Positions 17,492 to 27,198 of a stretch of 64,000 nt of DNA are shown one piece after another (within the stretch, counting starts at the first letter, position 1; each line of letters starts with the position of its first letter). The DNA comes from Moraxella sp035181385. Lineage in GTDB: Bacteria; Pseudomonadota; Gammaproteobacteria; Pseudomonadales; Moraxellaceae. The stretch spans positions 42,834 through 106,833 of the forward strand of contig NZ_JAXCJK010000004.1 in the NCBI RefSeq assembly GCF_035181385.1. The letters run 5' to 3'. The notes under the pieces are model-generated. The model was given only the letters and a program-made list of their open reading frames with translations. It ran no database searches and was not told the origin of the DNA. The position numbers and the translations under genes were made by a program.

Positions 17492-20266
17492 TTAATATTT
17501 CATCTCAAGTGATACTGCAAAGTTACGCCCTGGCGCGGCATATTGGTTCAGCGAAGCTTGTCCATGAGCATTGCCAGAAGTGATAGAAGTCTGACGCAAC
17601 GACTCCCAAGTACTATAGCGATGATTCAAAAGATTTTGAACGCTGCCACGCACGGTAATATAATCCGTTGGACGATAGAACGCTGACAGGTCTAAGGTAT
17701 GCCAACCACGACTTTTAACATTGGTGGCTTTTCTTTCATGCTTTTCACCACTAGGTATGACAGCCTGTGTTTTTAGCTCATTGGCATCTTTGGCACCAGT
17801 GATGGTCCAAGTTGCCCCAAGACCCCATTTATCGCCATCAGCTGCATAGTCCAACCCAAAAACATATCTGGTTGGTGTGATGGTATCTAGAAAATAACCA
17901 TCTGCATTGATAAAGTTCCCTTTAATCTTATTTTCTTTCACATTGGTTTTAAGGTAAGCTAAACTACCTGTTAGACCCTGTGGCAGTTTATCTGATAAGC
18001 TGTCAAAATAGAGTTTACCACCAATACTAACACCATCAAGATGAACATCTTGGTAATTGCGATAGCCCCAGATCTGTACAGGTAAATTAGGTGCTGGTCT
18101 ATCAAAGTGTTTTAAAGTTAGGTCAATTAAGTCTTTGTAACGGTTATCAAAATAGCTGACATCAAGCACGCCCATATTGCCTTTAACACTGATTCCCAAT
18201 TCTTGATTTAAGGCTTTTTCTGGACGAACATTAGTGGCTTCATATTTGTCATCATCCTCACCTTTGATTAAGCCGTCCAAACGATAACCAAATAATTCTT
18301 TAAAACTAGGTACGCGATAGCCTGATGACGCTCGATACATGATATCCAAATAATCAGTTGGTCTTACCACAAGCCCAGCATTCCAAGAAGTGTTGTTGTA
18401 TCTACCCTTACCAGTCCAGCTGTCATCACTATTAAACAAATGCGTATCATAGCGTAAACCCAAACTTAAATCCACCAAATCACCAAAATAAATGGTGTCT
18501 TTTAATGATGCGTGCAAATTATGCCCCGTAATAACACTGTCGCCACACTTACGCGCCTCACCAAGTCCAGATTGCTGATCTTTACACACATCGCTATATT
18601 TTAGCACAGGCGGTTGGATTGACCACACCTCCACACCGTGTTTATCTTTTAAGAATTCATATTGTAGTTTATAGGACTTTGCGTGAATGTCTGAAATGGT
18701 GCGTTTGGAGTTAAATTTATCTATACCAACACCCGCTGACAGCTTATGATCAATCTTCTCTCCTTGGATAAATTTACTAAAATCAGCACGCAATACATTA
18801 TGATTTTCTACATAAATCGTACGGTTGCTTTTTTCGGCAGAATTGGGTTTATCAATACTAGCCACACAGTTTTTATCAATGGTTGGGTATTCAGAGCAGT
18901 ATTTTTCGGTAACAAAATTGTTGATATCTACCGTTTGACGATCAACGCTAATTTTGGCATCATCAATTAAGGCGTTTTTGTTGTCATTTTTAAAGTGATA
19001 GCTTAAGCCAAATCTGTCTTTGCTGTGTTTTTCATCAATAAAACGAGCCTGCGACCAATAACCTGCAATTCCATCTGGTGGCGTAGTATGTAGTCCTTCA
19101 TGGTAGCGACTACCAAGATAAACTTTTCGAGCTGAGCCTAGTGCACCTCCATTCGGAGTGTCTTTTAAGTGATAGCTTTCTTTGCTCATGTCTCTGGTGT
19201 CATATTTTTGTTTTGTGCTCTCATAAACTGCCTCAAAGCGATGCTGTGGAGCAAGATTATAGCCTAATTTGAACAAGTATGAGCCAGATTTATAATCCAT
19301 AGGGTCGCCCAAAACTCGATATTTGCCCGTATAGTCTTTGGCATTCATTTTCTCAAAAATGGGCTTGCTTAGCACTTTTTTCTTAATCGTACAGCCCGCC
19401 AGACTGGTTTCATAGTTAGGACATTCTTCTACGACGATAAATTTATGCGTGTCATCATCATCAAAGACAATGCCACCATTCGTCAAGTCATCAGCCGTAC
19501 TGCCCCATCGCCATATGCCATATTCTGTGTTCAATATGTCTTTGTGTGGTATGACAGCCTGCTTGGTACGGTCGGTATATTGCAAGAGCAAATCAGCCTT
19601 GTCATTACGCAGGGCAAAGCCCGCAGAGTGCATGGTCTGCTTATCACGGCTAGCATAAGAGCCTTTGTAAAAGGTGCCAAATTTGCTATCATGGTCTAAT
19701 ACATCACTGACATTTTTGGTTCGGAAACTGACCGCTCCGCCCAATGCCCCGCTACCAGATTCTGAACCATTTGCACCTTGACTAATCTGTACAGCACTGA
19801 TATTTTCCAGTTCAATCTCGTTGATTGCACCGCTGCCCTCTCGACCTTCGCCTGTTTGGCGTTTTTGTACCAAGTATGACTGAGCTTGGCTTAGCCCATC
19901 AACAGTAACGGCAACTCGGTTTTTATCTACACCACGAATGGTATAACCTGAACTTGCACCACGACCTTGTTCTACTACTGCTACACCGGGTGTATCTTTG
20001 ACCAAATCACGAATGGATAGGATTTGTTTTTGGCTAATCTCCTCGGCTGTTTTGACTGTTTTTCCAAGCCCTGTTACTTCTTCACTTTTCTTGGTTAAGC
20101 GTTTTTTAACCACAACATCAATCGTATCTAGCACGGCATTTGGGGCATTGGGATTTTTAGCAGTACTATTTTCATCATCTTGAGCAAATGCTGGGTTTAC
20201 GGCCCCAAAAAGCATCGAACACACAACCAAGCTTAGGTATTTTTGGCGATATTGATTTTTTTTCAT
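17492..20266 (-). CDS. lbpA: TonB-dependent lactoferrin/transferrin receptor, LbpA/TbpA family
   Basis: Outer-membrane TonB-dependent receptor (924 aa) that strips iron from host lactoferrin or transferrin and imports it. Signal peptide ends AFAQ; a TonB-box-like LDTIDVVV follows; the plug domain has VTGLGKTVKTAEEI, VVEQGRGASSGYTIRGVDKNRVAVTVDG and GSGALGGAV; the 22-stranded barrel ends YAAPGRNFAVSLEMKY with an aromatic C-terminus. The assignment as lactoferrin rather than transferrin receptor rests on the gene order B-A-slam and the large partner lipoprotein, not on a ligand-specific motif. The ATG is nine bases after lbpB stops, with AAGGA as SD, so lbpB and lbpA are co-transcribed. Confidence 0.82.
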   Translation of the reverse strand: MKKNQYRQKYLSLVVCSMLFGAVNPAFAQDDENSTAKNPNAPNAVLDTIDVVVKKRLTKKSEEVTGLGKTVKTAEEISQKQILSIRDLVKDTPGVAVVEQGRGASSGYTIRGVDKNRVAVTVDGLSQAQSYLVQKRQTGEGREGSGAINEIELENISAVQISQGANGSESGSGALGGAVSFRTKNVSDVLDHDSKFGTFYKGSYASRDKQTMHSAGFALRNDKADLLLQYTDRTKQAVIPHKDILNTEYGIWRWGSTADDLTNGGIVFDDDDTHKFIVVEECPNYETSLAGCTIKKKVLSKPIFEKMNAKDYTGKYRVLGDPMDYKSGSYLFKLGYNLAPQHRFEAVYESTKQKYDTRDMSKESYHLKDTPNGGALGSARKVYLGSRYHEGLHTTPPDGIAGYWSQARFIDEKHSKDRFGLSYHFKNDNKNALIDDAKISVDRQTVDINNFVTEKYCSEYPTIDKNCVASIDKPNSAEKSNRTIYVENHNVLRADFSKFIQGEKIDHKLSAGVGIDKFNSKRTISDIHAKSYKLQYEFLKDKHGVEVWSIQPPVLKYSDVCKDQQSGLGEARKCGDSVITGHNLHASLKDTIYFGDLVDLSLGLRYDTHLFNSDDSWTGKGRYNNTSWNAGLVVRPTDYLDIMYRASSGYRVPSFKELFGYRLDGLIKGEDDDKYEATNVRPEKALNQELGISVKGNMGVLDVSYFDNRYKDLIDLTLKHFDRPAPNLPVQIWGYRNYQDVHLDGVSIGGKLYFDSLSDKLPQGLTGSLAYLKTNVKENKIKGNFINADGYFLDTITPTRYVFGLDYAADGDKWGLGATWTITGAKDANELKTQAVIPSGEKHERKATNVKSRGWHTLDLSAFYRPTDYITVRGSVQNLLNHRYSTWESLRQTSITSGNAHGQASLNQYAAPGRNFAVSLEMKY

Positions 20267-20275
20267 AACAATTCC

Positions 20276-22933
20276 TTATTTTTTCTCTTTATTATTTACC
20301 TGTTCACTTGTGCCATAGAACACACCACCACCCACAACAGTGTCAGACTTATTCTCTTCGGTTTGCTTCTCTAATCTACCCTCAAAAGAGAATATACCCG
20401 CCAAATGTTTGGCGTCTTTGCCATAAAATCCACCTTGCACTTTGCTGTTGTCAATGGATTGTAAAATTTGATTATTTTGTTGTCTACCAGGGTCTAAGTC
20501 AAGTCGTCTGGCAAGATTTAGCGTGCCTTCAAAACCATTTTTTACAATGTTGGCGTTAATTTGGAAAACAGGGTTCGTGTCTTTCTCTTTAATCAGCTGA
20601 CCTGTCAATTTTCTTTCATCAAAATTAACATTAAAATTAGCTTTGCTATCATACGCACCCTCGCCAGCTCTGGTTTGCCAGTGGTCGCCAATTCGCCCAT
20701 GCCAAGTGCCTGAATAACTTACCTCGCCTCGGCTTGGAATCTGTTCACTTGGGGTACGATCACCCAATAGATAAAACCCTCTGACAGAATCATCAATTGC
20801 AATCTGTGCTTGCAATTGGCCATTGCCACTATTTGCATCAGGTTTTGGTAAAAATTCTTTTAAATTTTCCAATACCGTCAAATCAAATTTATCACCGCCA
20901 ACAAACAATTTGACAATTTCATGATTTTCATTAACCTCGCCTTCAGTCTGTTCATCTAACAAAGACTCAAGTTTTTGTTTGATTGCCTGATGTTTATTGT
21001 TGGTGTATGCTTCTAGCACCTTGGTGATGATTTCTTGTTTACTTTCTTGTTTTCCATCATCTTCTGATAACAGAATATAAACATTGATCAAATCAATCAA
21101 ATCTCGTTTTTCAGTGTTGATTTTTTGTTTAAGATCAGCCTTAGCATTATCAATCACCTGCTCGCTATATTGTGGCTCTACTTCGCGTTTTGGTAAATAC
21201 TTTTGCAAATTAGCTAAGACATCTGGGTCAAATTTATCACCCTGCCTCATCAAGCCCAATGCTTCTTCAATACTACTGTACTCAAATTTACCAAATAGCT
21301 TCGCCAATTTCGCCTCGGCTGGCTTGACATCTGTAAACGCAGACAGAATCTTTTTGGTAATTTTTGCTTTTAATACTAATGTCGGACTGTCTAAATACTC
21401 ATTCAATTCATTTTCAACATCGCCAAGGATTTCCTCCCTAGCCTCTTGCAACTTATTTTTTGCCTGTTGAAGCTCACTTTCTGAATAGCCAGGATTGGCA
21501 GGCGGTTTTGGTTGGCCATTACCACTTGAATTAGGCACAACAGCTCTGTTAAACGAACCCAAACGCAACAAACCGTCTGTTGTACCAAAGCTTGTAACAA
21601 CGGCTTTTTGACCTGAAGCAAGTTGTACTATTTTTTGACGATGGTCATTAGGCAAAAGCTCAATAAACTGAGAGCCTATCTGTAGTTGATTGACATTGCC
21701 AAAGTTGGCAATCGAATGTATGGTTGCTTTTTGTGCAGGGTTAATTTGACTGTCCTGAGTGGTATCCACATACAACCCATCATATCGGACTTCCAACTTC
21801 TTCACCTGATTTTCGGTTTGTTTACCTGAAAATACCCCAAATACCGAATTATCGTCTGTCAAGAATCGCCCACCCAACTCTTCAGCATTAGGCCCAAAAA
21901 ATCCACCTTCCAGACGATTGGTCGCATCTTTTTGGAAAAATTGTAAAGTAGTGTCTCTATCTACTGCTCTGGCACTGCCAGAAAAACGATTGCCTTGAAT
22001 TGTGGCATCAATTTCATAACGGTTTACGGTCTCTCGCTTGCCATTTGGGGTTGCTTGTTTACTCCTGCTTAAAGTCCCCTTTAAAGTTTTGTCATCAAAG
22101 TTGGCTTGAAAAGTCGCTTGATGATTGCCGTTTCGTGGTGAGTACTGCCCAGAAGAGTATTCAGCAAATGAGGTCGCCCCCATATCATCACCCCAGTAGT
22201 TATCCATACCAAAAGTCGCACCACCACCCACAGGCCCCCGCTCTGACCGTTCATTATTTTGACGCCTATCACGCTTTGCATCGGTGACAAAATCCCATGA
22301 ACCTGTGTATTGTACATTGCCCATGGTGCGTCCGATGGTAGGCTGTTCGGCATAATAATATACATAACCATCACCATCTCTTAGGAGGTATTTTCTGCCC
22401 TTTTCATCCATTTTTTCTAATGTTTCATCAGCATAAAAGTAAGAAAATATCCAGCCTGTTTTGACATATTTGTAGTCGTCATGAGGCTTTTTATAAGGCG
22501 ACATTTCCTCTGAAAAATTACTTTTATAACGCTCTTTGTTTTTTTGGTCATAATTTTGTTTAAGCTCTTTGGTCAAGTCCGCAAGAGTCTTTTGGCTATT
22601 TTTTTCAAGGGCATCTTCGCTTAGCTGCTCATGTTCACCAAAATAACTGACATCTTTGTAATCTACAGCCCGTTTGCGTTTTGGAATGGGCATAACCGCG
22701 CTTAATGCAGAACCAAATAAAGGCTTAATTAAAGTATCGCTATTTTGGTTGGGTGGCACAGGCTGAGCATCGTCTTTTGTTGGTGGCTGAGGAGTGGCAG
22801 TTGGATTCACGCCGACCTCAATATAGCGTGAATTACTAAATCCACCGCCATTACAAGCGGTTAATAACACAGTGCTGACAGCCAGAACCAGTGGTAAAGG
22901 GGTGAGCTTTTTAGTATTGGATAAATCAGACAT
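20276..22933 (-). CDS. lbpB: Lactoferrin/transferrin-binding surface lipoprotein, LbpB/TbpB family, with helical insertion
   Basis: Surface lipoprotein (885 aa) that captures host iron glycoprotein for the LbpA partner. The lipobox LLTAC places the lipidated cysteine at residue 27. The N-lobe shows the TbpB pattern of beta-barrel strands (VQYTGSWDFVTDA, GGFFGPNAEELGGRF). The C-lobe has a handle region (to about 465) and barrel (about 700-885: VSYSGTWHGRIGD, GGFYGKDAKHLAGIFSFEG). Between these lies a helical, strongly charged region (about 480-700) made of two related modules and flanked by imperfect direct repeats. It is first in lbpB-lbpA-slam, with SD GGAGG. Lactoferrin specificity is inferred from size and operon order. 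Confidence 0.8.
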   Translation of the reverse strand: MSDLSNTKKLTPLPLVLAVSTVLLTACNGGGFSNSRYIEVGVNPTATPQPPTKDDAQPVPPNQNSDTLIKPLFGSALSAVMPIPKRKRAVDYKDVSYFGEHEQLSEDALEKNSQKTLADLTKELKQNYDQKNKERYKSNFSEEMSPYKKPHDDYKYVKTGWIFSYFYADETLEKMDEKGRKYLLRDGDGYVYYYAEQPTIGRTMGNVQYTGSWDFVTDAKRDRRQNNERSERGPVGGGATFGMDNYWGDDMGATSFAEYSSGQYSPRNGNHQATFQANFDDKTLKGTLSRSKQATPNGKRETVNRYEIDATIQGNRFSGSARAVDRDTTLQFFQKDATNRLEGGFFGPNAEELGGRFLTDDNSVFGVFSGKQTENQVKKLEVRYDGLYVDTTQDSQINPAQKATIHSIANFGNVNQLQIGSQFIELLPNDHRQKIVQLASGQKAVVTSFGTTDGLLRLGSFNRAVVPNSSGNGQPKPPANPGYSESELQQAKNKLQEAREEILGDVENELNEYLDSPTLVLKAKITKKILSAFTDVKPAEAKLAKLFGKFEYSSIEEALGLMRQGDKFDPDVLANLQKYLPKREVEPQYSEQVIDNAKADLKQKINTEKRDLIDLINVYILLSEDDGKQESKQEIITKVLEAYTNNKHQAIKQKLESLLDEQTEGEVNENHEIVKLFVGGDKFDLTVLENLKEFLPKPDANSGNGQLQAQIAIDDSVRGFYLLGDRTPSEQIPSRGEVSYSGTWHGRIGDHWQTRAGEGAYDSKANFNVNFDERKLTGQLIKEKDTNPVFQINANIVKNGFEGTLNLARRLDLDPGRQQNNQILQSIDNSKVQGGFYGKDAKHLAGIFSFEGRLEKQTEENKSDTVVGGGVFYGTSEQVNNKEKK
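20816..21526. repeat. Flanking direct repeats and duplicated helical module inside lbpB
   Basis: TTGGCCATTACCACT (21512-21526) and TTGGCCATTGCCACT (20816-20830) are direct repeats differing at one base, 696 bp (232 codons) apart. They bracket two related helical modules. Each module begins YSE and ends with GDKFD-x2-VL-x-NL-x2-(F/Y)LPK. Confidence 0.75.
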
Positions 22934-23083
22934 AACGCCTCCAAGCAGATGAATTAATCAGTCAGATTGCACAAACAACAACCTTGCAATTTGATTATTT
23001 TTTTGTAACAAAAGATGGTGAAATATTAATGATTTCTTACGCTTATGGTCGGATTTATTATAATTAATCTTAAATGAAAAAGC

Positions 23084-23106
23084 AATAAGAATTATTATCA
23101 ATAATT
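23084..23106 (-). promoter_or_regulatory. Fur-box-like operator upstream of lbpB
   Basis: On the minus strand the sequence reads AATTATTGATAATAATTCTT, with GATAAT-A-ATTCTT close to the Fur hexamer array. It lies about 150 bp upstream of the lbpB start in an otherwise featureless AT-rich spacer. Iron repression of the lbp operon is the expected role. Confidence 0.6.
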
Positions 23107-23161
23107 AAATTGCTTTCAAAAAGTATTGCTGTCCACGGCAGAATCTGATTACCAGTTTAAA

Positions 23162-23207
23162 CAATAAAAAAATACCCCAAAGTTGGACAACCAACTTCGG
23201 GGTATTT
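23162..23207 (-). terminator. Terminator after the aminotransferase gene
   Basis: Stem AAATACCCC + AAAGTTGG pairs with CCAACTT + GGGGTATTT (one bulged base) around ACAA. On the minus strand it ends in a run of seven T. It separates the aminotransferase gene from the lbpB promoter region. Confidence 0.88.
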
Positions 23208-23229
23208 ACACTAAAAACAGCAGTTAAAA

Positions 23230-24426
23230 TTATCTTAATACTTCTGCCATCGCATAAGCAACATATTCAACATTTTTGCTGTTTAGCCCTGCAAGGCACA
23301 TACGACCATTTTCTACCATATATACCGCAAACTCATCACGCAGACGCACCACCTGCTCAGCATTTAAGCCAGTAAAACTAAACATGCCACGCTGTTTGGT
23401 GAAATAGCTAAAATCACGCTCAGGCAATTTGGCACTCAATGTGTCTTGTAACTTTTGACGCATCGTGCGAATACGATCTCGCATTTCATACACCTCGCCC
23501 ACCCATTGATTAAACAATTCATCATCATTCATCACAATATCAACAACCGCACCACCGTGTGATGGCGGGTTAGAATAGATGCGACGCACGGTAAATTTTA
23601 GCTGTCCAAGCACACGCTCAGCTTCATCTGCCGATGGTGCAACTACTGACAAACCCCCAACACGCTCGCCATATAGCGATAAGTTTTTTGAAAATGAATT
23701 TGATACAAATACTGGCAAGCCCAGCTCTACAGCACGGCGAATGGCGTATGCATCACTGTCCATGTCATCACCAAAGCCTTGATAGGCAATGTCCATGAAT
23801 GCGATAAGTTTTTTATCTTTAATGATATCAAGTACAATATCCCATTGCTCACGATCCAAATCTACACCAGTTGGATTGTGGCAACATGGGTGCAACAATA
23901 CGACATCGTTTTGGTTTAGACTTTTAAAAAACTCACACATTTCATCAAATTTTACGCCAATCGTAGCAGCATCATAATATGGATACTCACCCACCTCCAT
24001 GCCAGCACCTGCAAAGATACTGATGTGATTACCCCAAGTTGGCTTTGATACATAACATTTGGCTTTTGGAAACCACTGATGAATGAAGTCCGCCCCCACT
24101 TTTAATGCTCCCGAACCACCCAAAGTAGCGATGGTTGCCACACGACCCTCAGCAACTGCCTGACTGTCTTTGCCAAATAATAGCTCTTGGCACGCTTTTT
24201 TGTATCCAGCCAAGCCGTCCATTGGCAAATAACCTCTTGGTCGTGGCGGATTGGCAATTTGTGCTTCAGCGGTTTTTACACATTCAAGCACGGGCAGTTT
24301 GCCATCTTCAGTATAGTAAACACCGACACCCAAATTTACCTTGATATCGCTTCGTGGATCGTTTGCAAACTTATCCATCAGACCCAAGATTGGATCGCCT
24401 GCGTAGCGTTCAACATGATTAAACAT
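23230..24426 (-). CDS. Aromatic/aspartate aminotransferase (class I, TyrB/AspC type)
   Basis: PLP-dependent aminotransferase (398 aa) transferring amino groups between aspartate or aromatic amino acids and 2-oxoglutarate. It starts MFNHVERYAGDPILGLMDKF. HPCCHNPTGVDL lies near 190, and the PLP-binding lysine is in SNSFSKNLSLYGERVGG (about residue 247). The sequence does not separate TyrB from AspC cleanly. It is a single-gene unit with its own terminator; the LysR gene upstream is on the same strand. Confidence 0.92.
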   Translation of the reverse strand: MFNHVERYAGDPILGLMDKFANDPRSDIKVNLGVGVYYTEDGKLPVLECVKTAEAQIANPPRPRGYLPMDGLAGYKKACQELLFGKDSQAVAEGRVATIATLGGSGALKVGADFIHQWFPKAKCYVSKPTWGNHISIFAGAGMEVGEYPYYDAATIGVKFDEMCEFFKSLNQNDVVLLHPCCHNPTGVDLDREQWDIVLDIIKDKKLIAFMDIAYQGFGDDMDSDAYAIRRAVELGLPVFVSNSFSKNLSLYGERVGGLSVVAPSADEAERVLGQLKFTVRRIYSNPPSHGGAVVDIVMNDDELFNQWVGEVYEMRDRIRTMRQKLQDTLSAKLPERDFSYFTKQRGMFSFTGLNAEQVVRLRDEFAVYMVENGRMCLAGLNSKNVEYVAYAMAEVLR

Positions 24427-24540
24427 GACAACTTTTCCTTTAATTAAAGCCTAACGGCGAAAATGATAACCAATACAGTATAAACCAAATCCCACCTCTT
24501 GTGCAGATCATTTCTAAACAAAAGTGGCAAAATACAGCAA

Positions 24541-25455
24541 CTATTCTTTTGGACTGCTCACCAAAAATTCATGTGCGTTTTCAATCAAAAAATCCTTAAA
24601 AGCAAGTGCGGCAGGTGATAACGAACGATTTTTATGCGTATAGAGCAGAAATTTCCTCTCAACCACAGGCTCTGCAATCGGACGCATGACCAAACCATAC
24701 AGCTCCACCCATTCTGCTGCATAGAGTAGGCAAATCGTTACACCCAAACCCATTCTCGTCATGCCAAGTGCTGTTGATAGAAAGTTTATCTCAAAATCAG
24801 GATTAAAAATACGGCTCGAAATTGGTGCTGGTAGCTCGTTTTGCAAAGACTTAATGAATGGTCCATTTAGGGTGATTAAGCGTTCATTCAATAAATCCGT
24901 CCAGCGGATTACCTCTTCATTAGCAAAAAAATGGGTCTTAGGTAGTACCAAATAAAACGGTGAGCTAAACAACGTATCTGTTTGCAAATCATCTGAATAA
25001 GTTCTCTCAGGTGCAATGCCCAAATCAGCTTCTAAATTTTCAATAGAATCTACAACATTATCCACCGAACAGTCAGTTAGGGTTACTTGGATATGTGGAT
25101 GCAATTCACAAAATTTAGCAATGAATTTTGGCATGGTTGATGCCGATAATTGCTGAGACACCGCCAAACGCACATGACCTTGGTGCAACGATTTGAGGTT
25201 TGCGACTTTTTCGTTGAGTACCGACATCTCGTTCAGCACTCGTCTTGCTTGTGGCAGTAGTCGTGTTCCTGCATCGGACAAGTGTAACTTGCGAGTAGTA
25301 CGATCAAACAGCTTAACATCAAGATTTTGCTCAAGCTCTTTAATCAGCCCACTCAAAGCAGATTGAGTCAGGCACAAAATCTCAGCCGCCCTAGTAAAGC
25401 TGTTTTGTTCAGCGACAAGCACAAAAGCACGCAGTTGGCGTAGCGTAGTACTCAC
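24541..25455 (-). CDS. LysR-family transcriptional regulator
   Basis: LysR-type regulator of 304 aa. The N-terminal winged HTH (about 1-62) includes FVLVAEQNSFTRAAEILCLTQSALSGLIKELE. A dimerisation helix follows, then a periplasmic-binding-like effector domain (about 90-300). The effector and targets cannot be read from the sequence. It is 114 bp upstream of the aminotransferase gene and co-directional with it, so it may regulate that gene or simply lie next to it. Confidence 0.9.
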   Translation of the reverse strand: MSTTLRQLRAFVLVAEQNSFTRAAEILCLTQSALSGLIKELEQNLDVKLFDRTTRKLHLSDAGTRLLPQARRVLNEMSVLNEKVANLKSLHQGHVRLAVSQQLSASTMPKFIAKFCELHPHIQVTLTDCSVDNVVDSIENLEADLGIAPERTYSDDLQTDTLFSSPFYLVLPKTHFFANEEVIRWTDLLNERLITLNGPFIKSLQNELPAPISSRIFNPDFEINFLSTALGMTRMGLGVTICLLYAAEWVELYGLVMRPIAEPVVERKFLLYTHKNRSLSPAALAFKDFLIENAHEFLVSSPKE

Positions 25456-25561
25456 GGTTATAATCCCTAGTAATATATGTATCAGTTATTATTATAAATT
25501 ATAATTTTAAAGATACAAGTAGCTTATGAAAATAAATCCCAACCCTCATTAAAACCAAAAT

Positions 25562-25596
25562 AAAAAACCAATCTTTAATTTAAGATTGGTTTTTTG
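25562..25596 (-). terminator. Terminator downstream of the RraA-family gene
   Basis: A 14-bp stem AAAAAACCAATCTT / AAGATTGGTTTTTT with loop TAATTT. On the minus strand it ends in six T. It lies between the rraA-family gene and lysR and stops the former. Confidence 0.88.
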
Positions 25597-25700
25597 GTTA
25601 ATATTATTTTATTCAACAGACCAAACCGCTTTGGTCAATCAGCTTTTATGGGCATATTTTATTATTAGGTTTAAAGAAAGACCAATAACACAAAGACCAA

Positions 25701-26201
25701 TCACACTAAGGCAATGTCTGACAGCAAAATGCCATTGTTATCCGCATAGACATACGCACCATCACAAATAGTAACGCCACCAAGGTACAAATCAAGCCCT
25801 ATCTCACCCACACCTTTACGAATGGACTTTTGCGGGGTTGAGCCCAATGCCTGCACACCCAAATCAAGCTCAGCAAGTGCATCAACATCACGCACACAAC
25901 CATAAATAATCACACCTGACCAGCCATGTTTGACAGCACTTTCGGCAATCATATCACCCAATAATGCACATCGCATAGAAGCACCGCCATCAACAACCAG
26001 CACTTTACCAATGCCATCGGTTGCCAACAATTCCTTAACTCGTGAATTATCTTCAAAACATTTGACAGTAACAATTTGTCCACCAAATGATTTACGACCA
26101 CCAAAACTGCGAAAAAATTTACCATCTATGCTTGGTAAAACCACTTGGATTTTTTTGTCCTCGTTGGCATCTAACAAATCACAAGTTACAAATACACCCA
26201 T
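25701..26201 (-). CDS. rraA: RraA-family protein (4-hydroxy-4-methyl-2-oxoglutarate aldolase-like)
   Basis: Protein of 166 aa with the RraA/HMG-aldolase fold. Family members inhibit RNase E or act as metal-dependent aldolases; which applies here is not evident. Motifs: VVDGGASMRCALLGDMIAE (about 70-88), the substrate/metal site GWSGVIIYGCVRDVDALAEL, and KGVGEIGLDLYLGGVTICDGAYVYAD. The start at 26201 has GGAG eight bases upstream; an upstream in-frame ATG at 26237 lacks support. It follows the pseudouridine synthase gene by 61 bp. Confidence 0.85.
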   Translation of the reverse strand: MGVFVTCDLLDANEDKKIQVVLPSIDGKFFRSFGGRKSFGGQIVTVKCFEDNSRVKELLATDGIGKVLVVDGGASMRCALLGDMIAESAVKHGWSGVIIYGCVRDVDALAELDLGVQALGSTPQKSIRKGVGEIGLDLYLGGVTICDGAYVYADNNGILLSDIALV

Positions 26202-26262
26202 CGTTTCACTCCCATCATCACAAACTACAACGAACAAATTTTTTTACAAAAATAGCATTTCA

Positions 26263-27198
26263 TCAATCTTTTGTCAATTTATCCGACACTAAGTCAAGCG
26301 TGCGATTTGACCTAAAACTCATTTGTTGCTTTGTGATGGGGTCAACAAAACTGAGTGAATAAGCAAGCAGTTGTAGCGGTGAGGCAAAATCGCCCTGTTC
26401 TTTATGGCAAATGCTTGGGTAATAAGGGTCGTTTTTAATCGGAATGCCCAGATGATTCAAATGCACTCTTAATTGGTGCAACTTACCTGTGGTAGGATAA
26501 AGTTCATACTTCGCCCAGCCATCATGCACTTGCAACCGATGAATGCGTGTATGAGAATTAGGTACACCATCTACCACCGCCATTGTGTAAAAAGGCTCGC
26601 CACGCTCCATGCACAAACTCACATCAAGCGGAAAAGCCAAACCAAAATGAACAGGTGCAATGGCATGATAAACTTTTTTGATGGTTTGTTTTTTAAATAA
26701 TGACTGATAAATGCCTCTGGTCTCAGAATTTTTGCTGATGAGTATTAACCCTGCCGTCTCTCTATCAAGACGATGAATGGGGGAGAGTGTGGAAATATTC
26801 GTTTTGCACTTTAGACGAGTTAAGAGCGTTTGTCTAACATAGTTACCACTTGGGGTAACTGTAAGAAAATGAGGTTTATCCACAACCATAAATTCCCGAT
26901 TTTCAAAGATTATCTCGTGTTCAAACGGTACAATGGTTTCATTTTCTAAGAACCGATAATAATAAATATGGCGTCCATGACAATAAGGAGAATTGGCATC
27001 AACCCGCCTGCCATCGTCCCAAATGACCAAACCATCATCAAAACGCCTCTGCCATTCATCAGGCAAGATATGAGGAAATTTTTGACAAAGAAAATGATAA
27101 ATGTCAGCGGGCCTCTTGGTATTGTCCATAAATTTTTCTAAATAAACCACACTAGGAGACACGCCATCAATCATCGGAGGAACAAATACTTCACCCAT
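26263..27198 (-). CDS. RluA-family pseudouridine synthase
   Basis: RNA pseudouridine synthase of 311 aa. The active-site motif HRLDRETAGLILISKN (about residues 142-157, catalytic aspartate in the RLD) and the later TGKLHQLRVHLNHLGIPIKNDPYYP belong to the RluA/RluC/RluD/TruC group. The N-terminus lacks a clear S4 domain and instead carries about 70 residues of uncertain fold. The specific RNA target is not determinable. Confidence 0.88.
   Translation of the reverse strand: MGEVFVPPMIDGVSPSVVYLEKFMDNTKRPADIYHFLCQKFPHILPDEWQRRFDDGLVIWDDGRRVDANSPYCHGRHIYYYRFLENETIVPFEHEIIFENREFMVVDKPHFLTVTPSGNYVRQTLLTRLKCKTNISTLSPIHRLDRETAGLILISKNSETRGIYQSLFKKQTIKKVYHAIAPVHFGLAFPLDVSLCMERGEPFYTMAVVDGVPNSHTRIHRLQVHDGWAKYELYPTTGKLHQLRVHLNHLGIPIKNDPYYPSICHKEQGDFASPLQLLAYSLSFVDPITKQQMSFRSNRTLDLVSDKLTKD

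Noticed and set aside
17492..22933. Naming the receptor pair tbpA/tbpB
   Set aside because: Motifs do not separate the two, but the order B-A-slam and the 885-aa lipoprotein fit the lactoferrin operon better. The lbp names are kept with reduced confidence.
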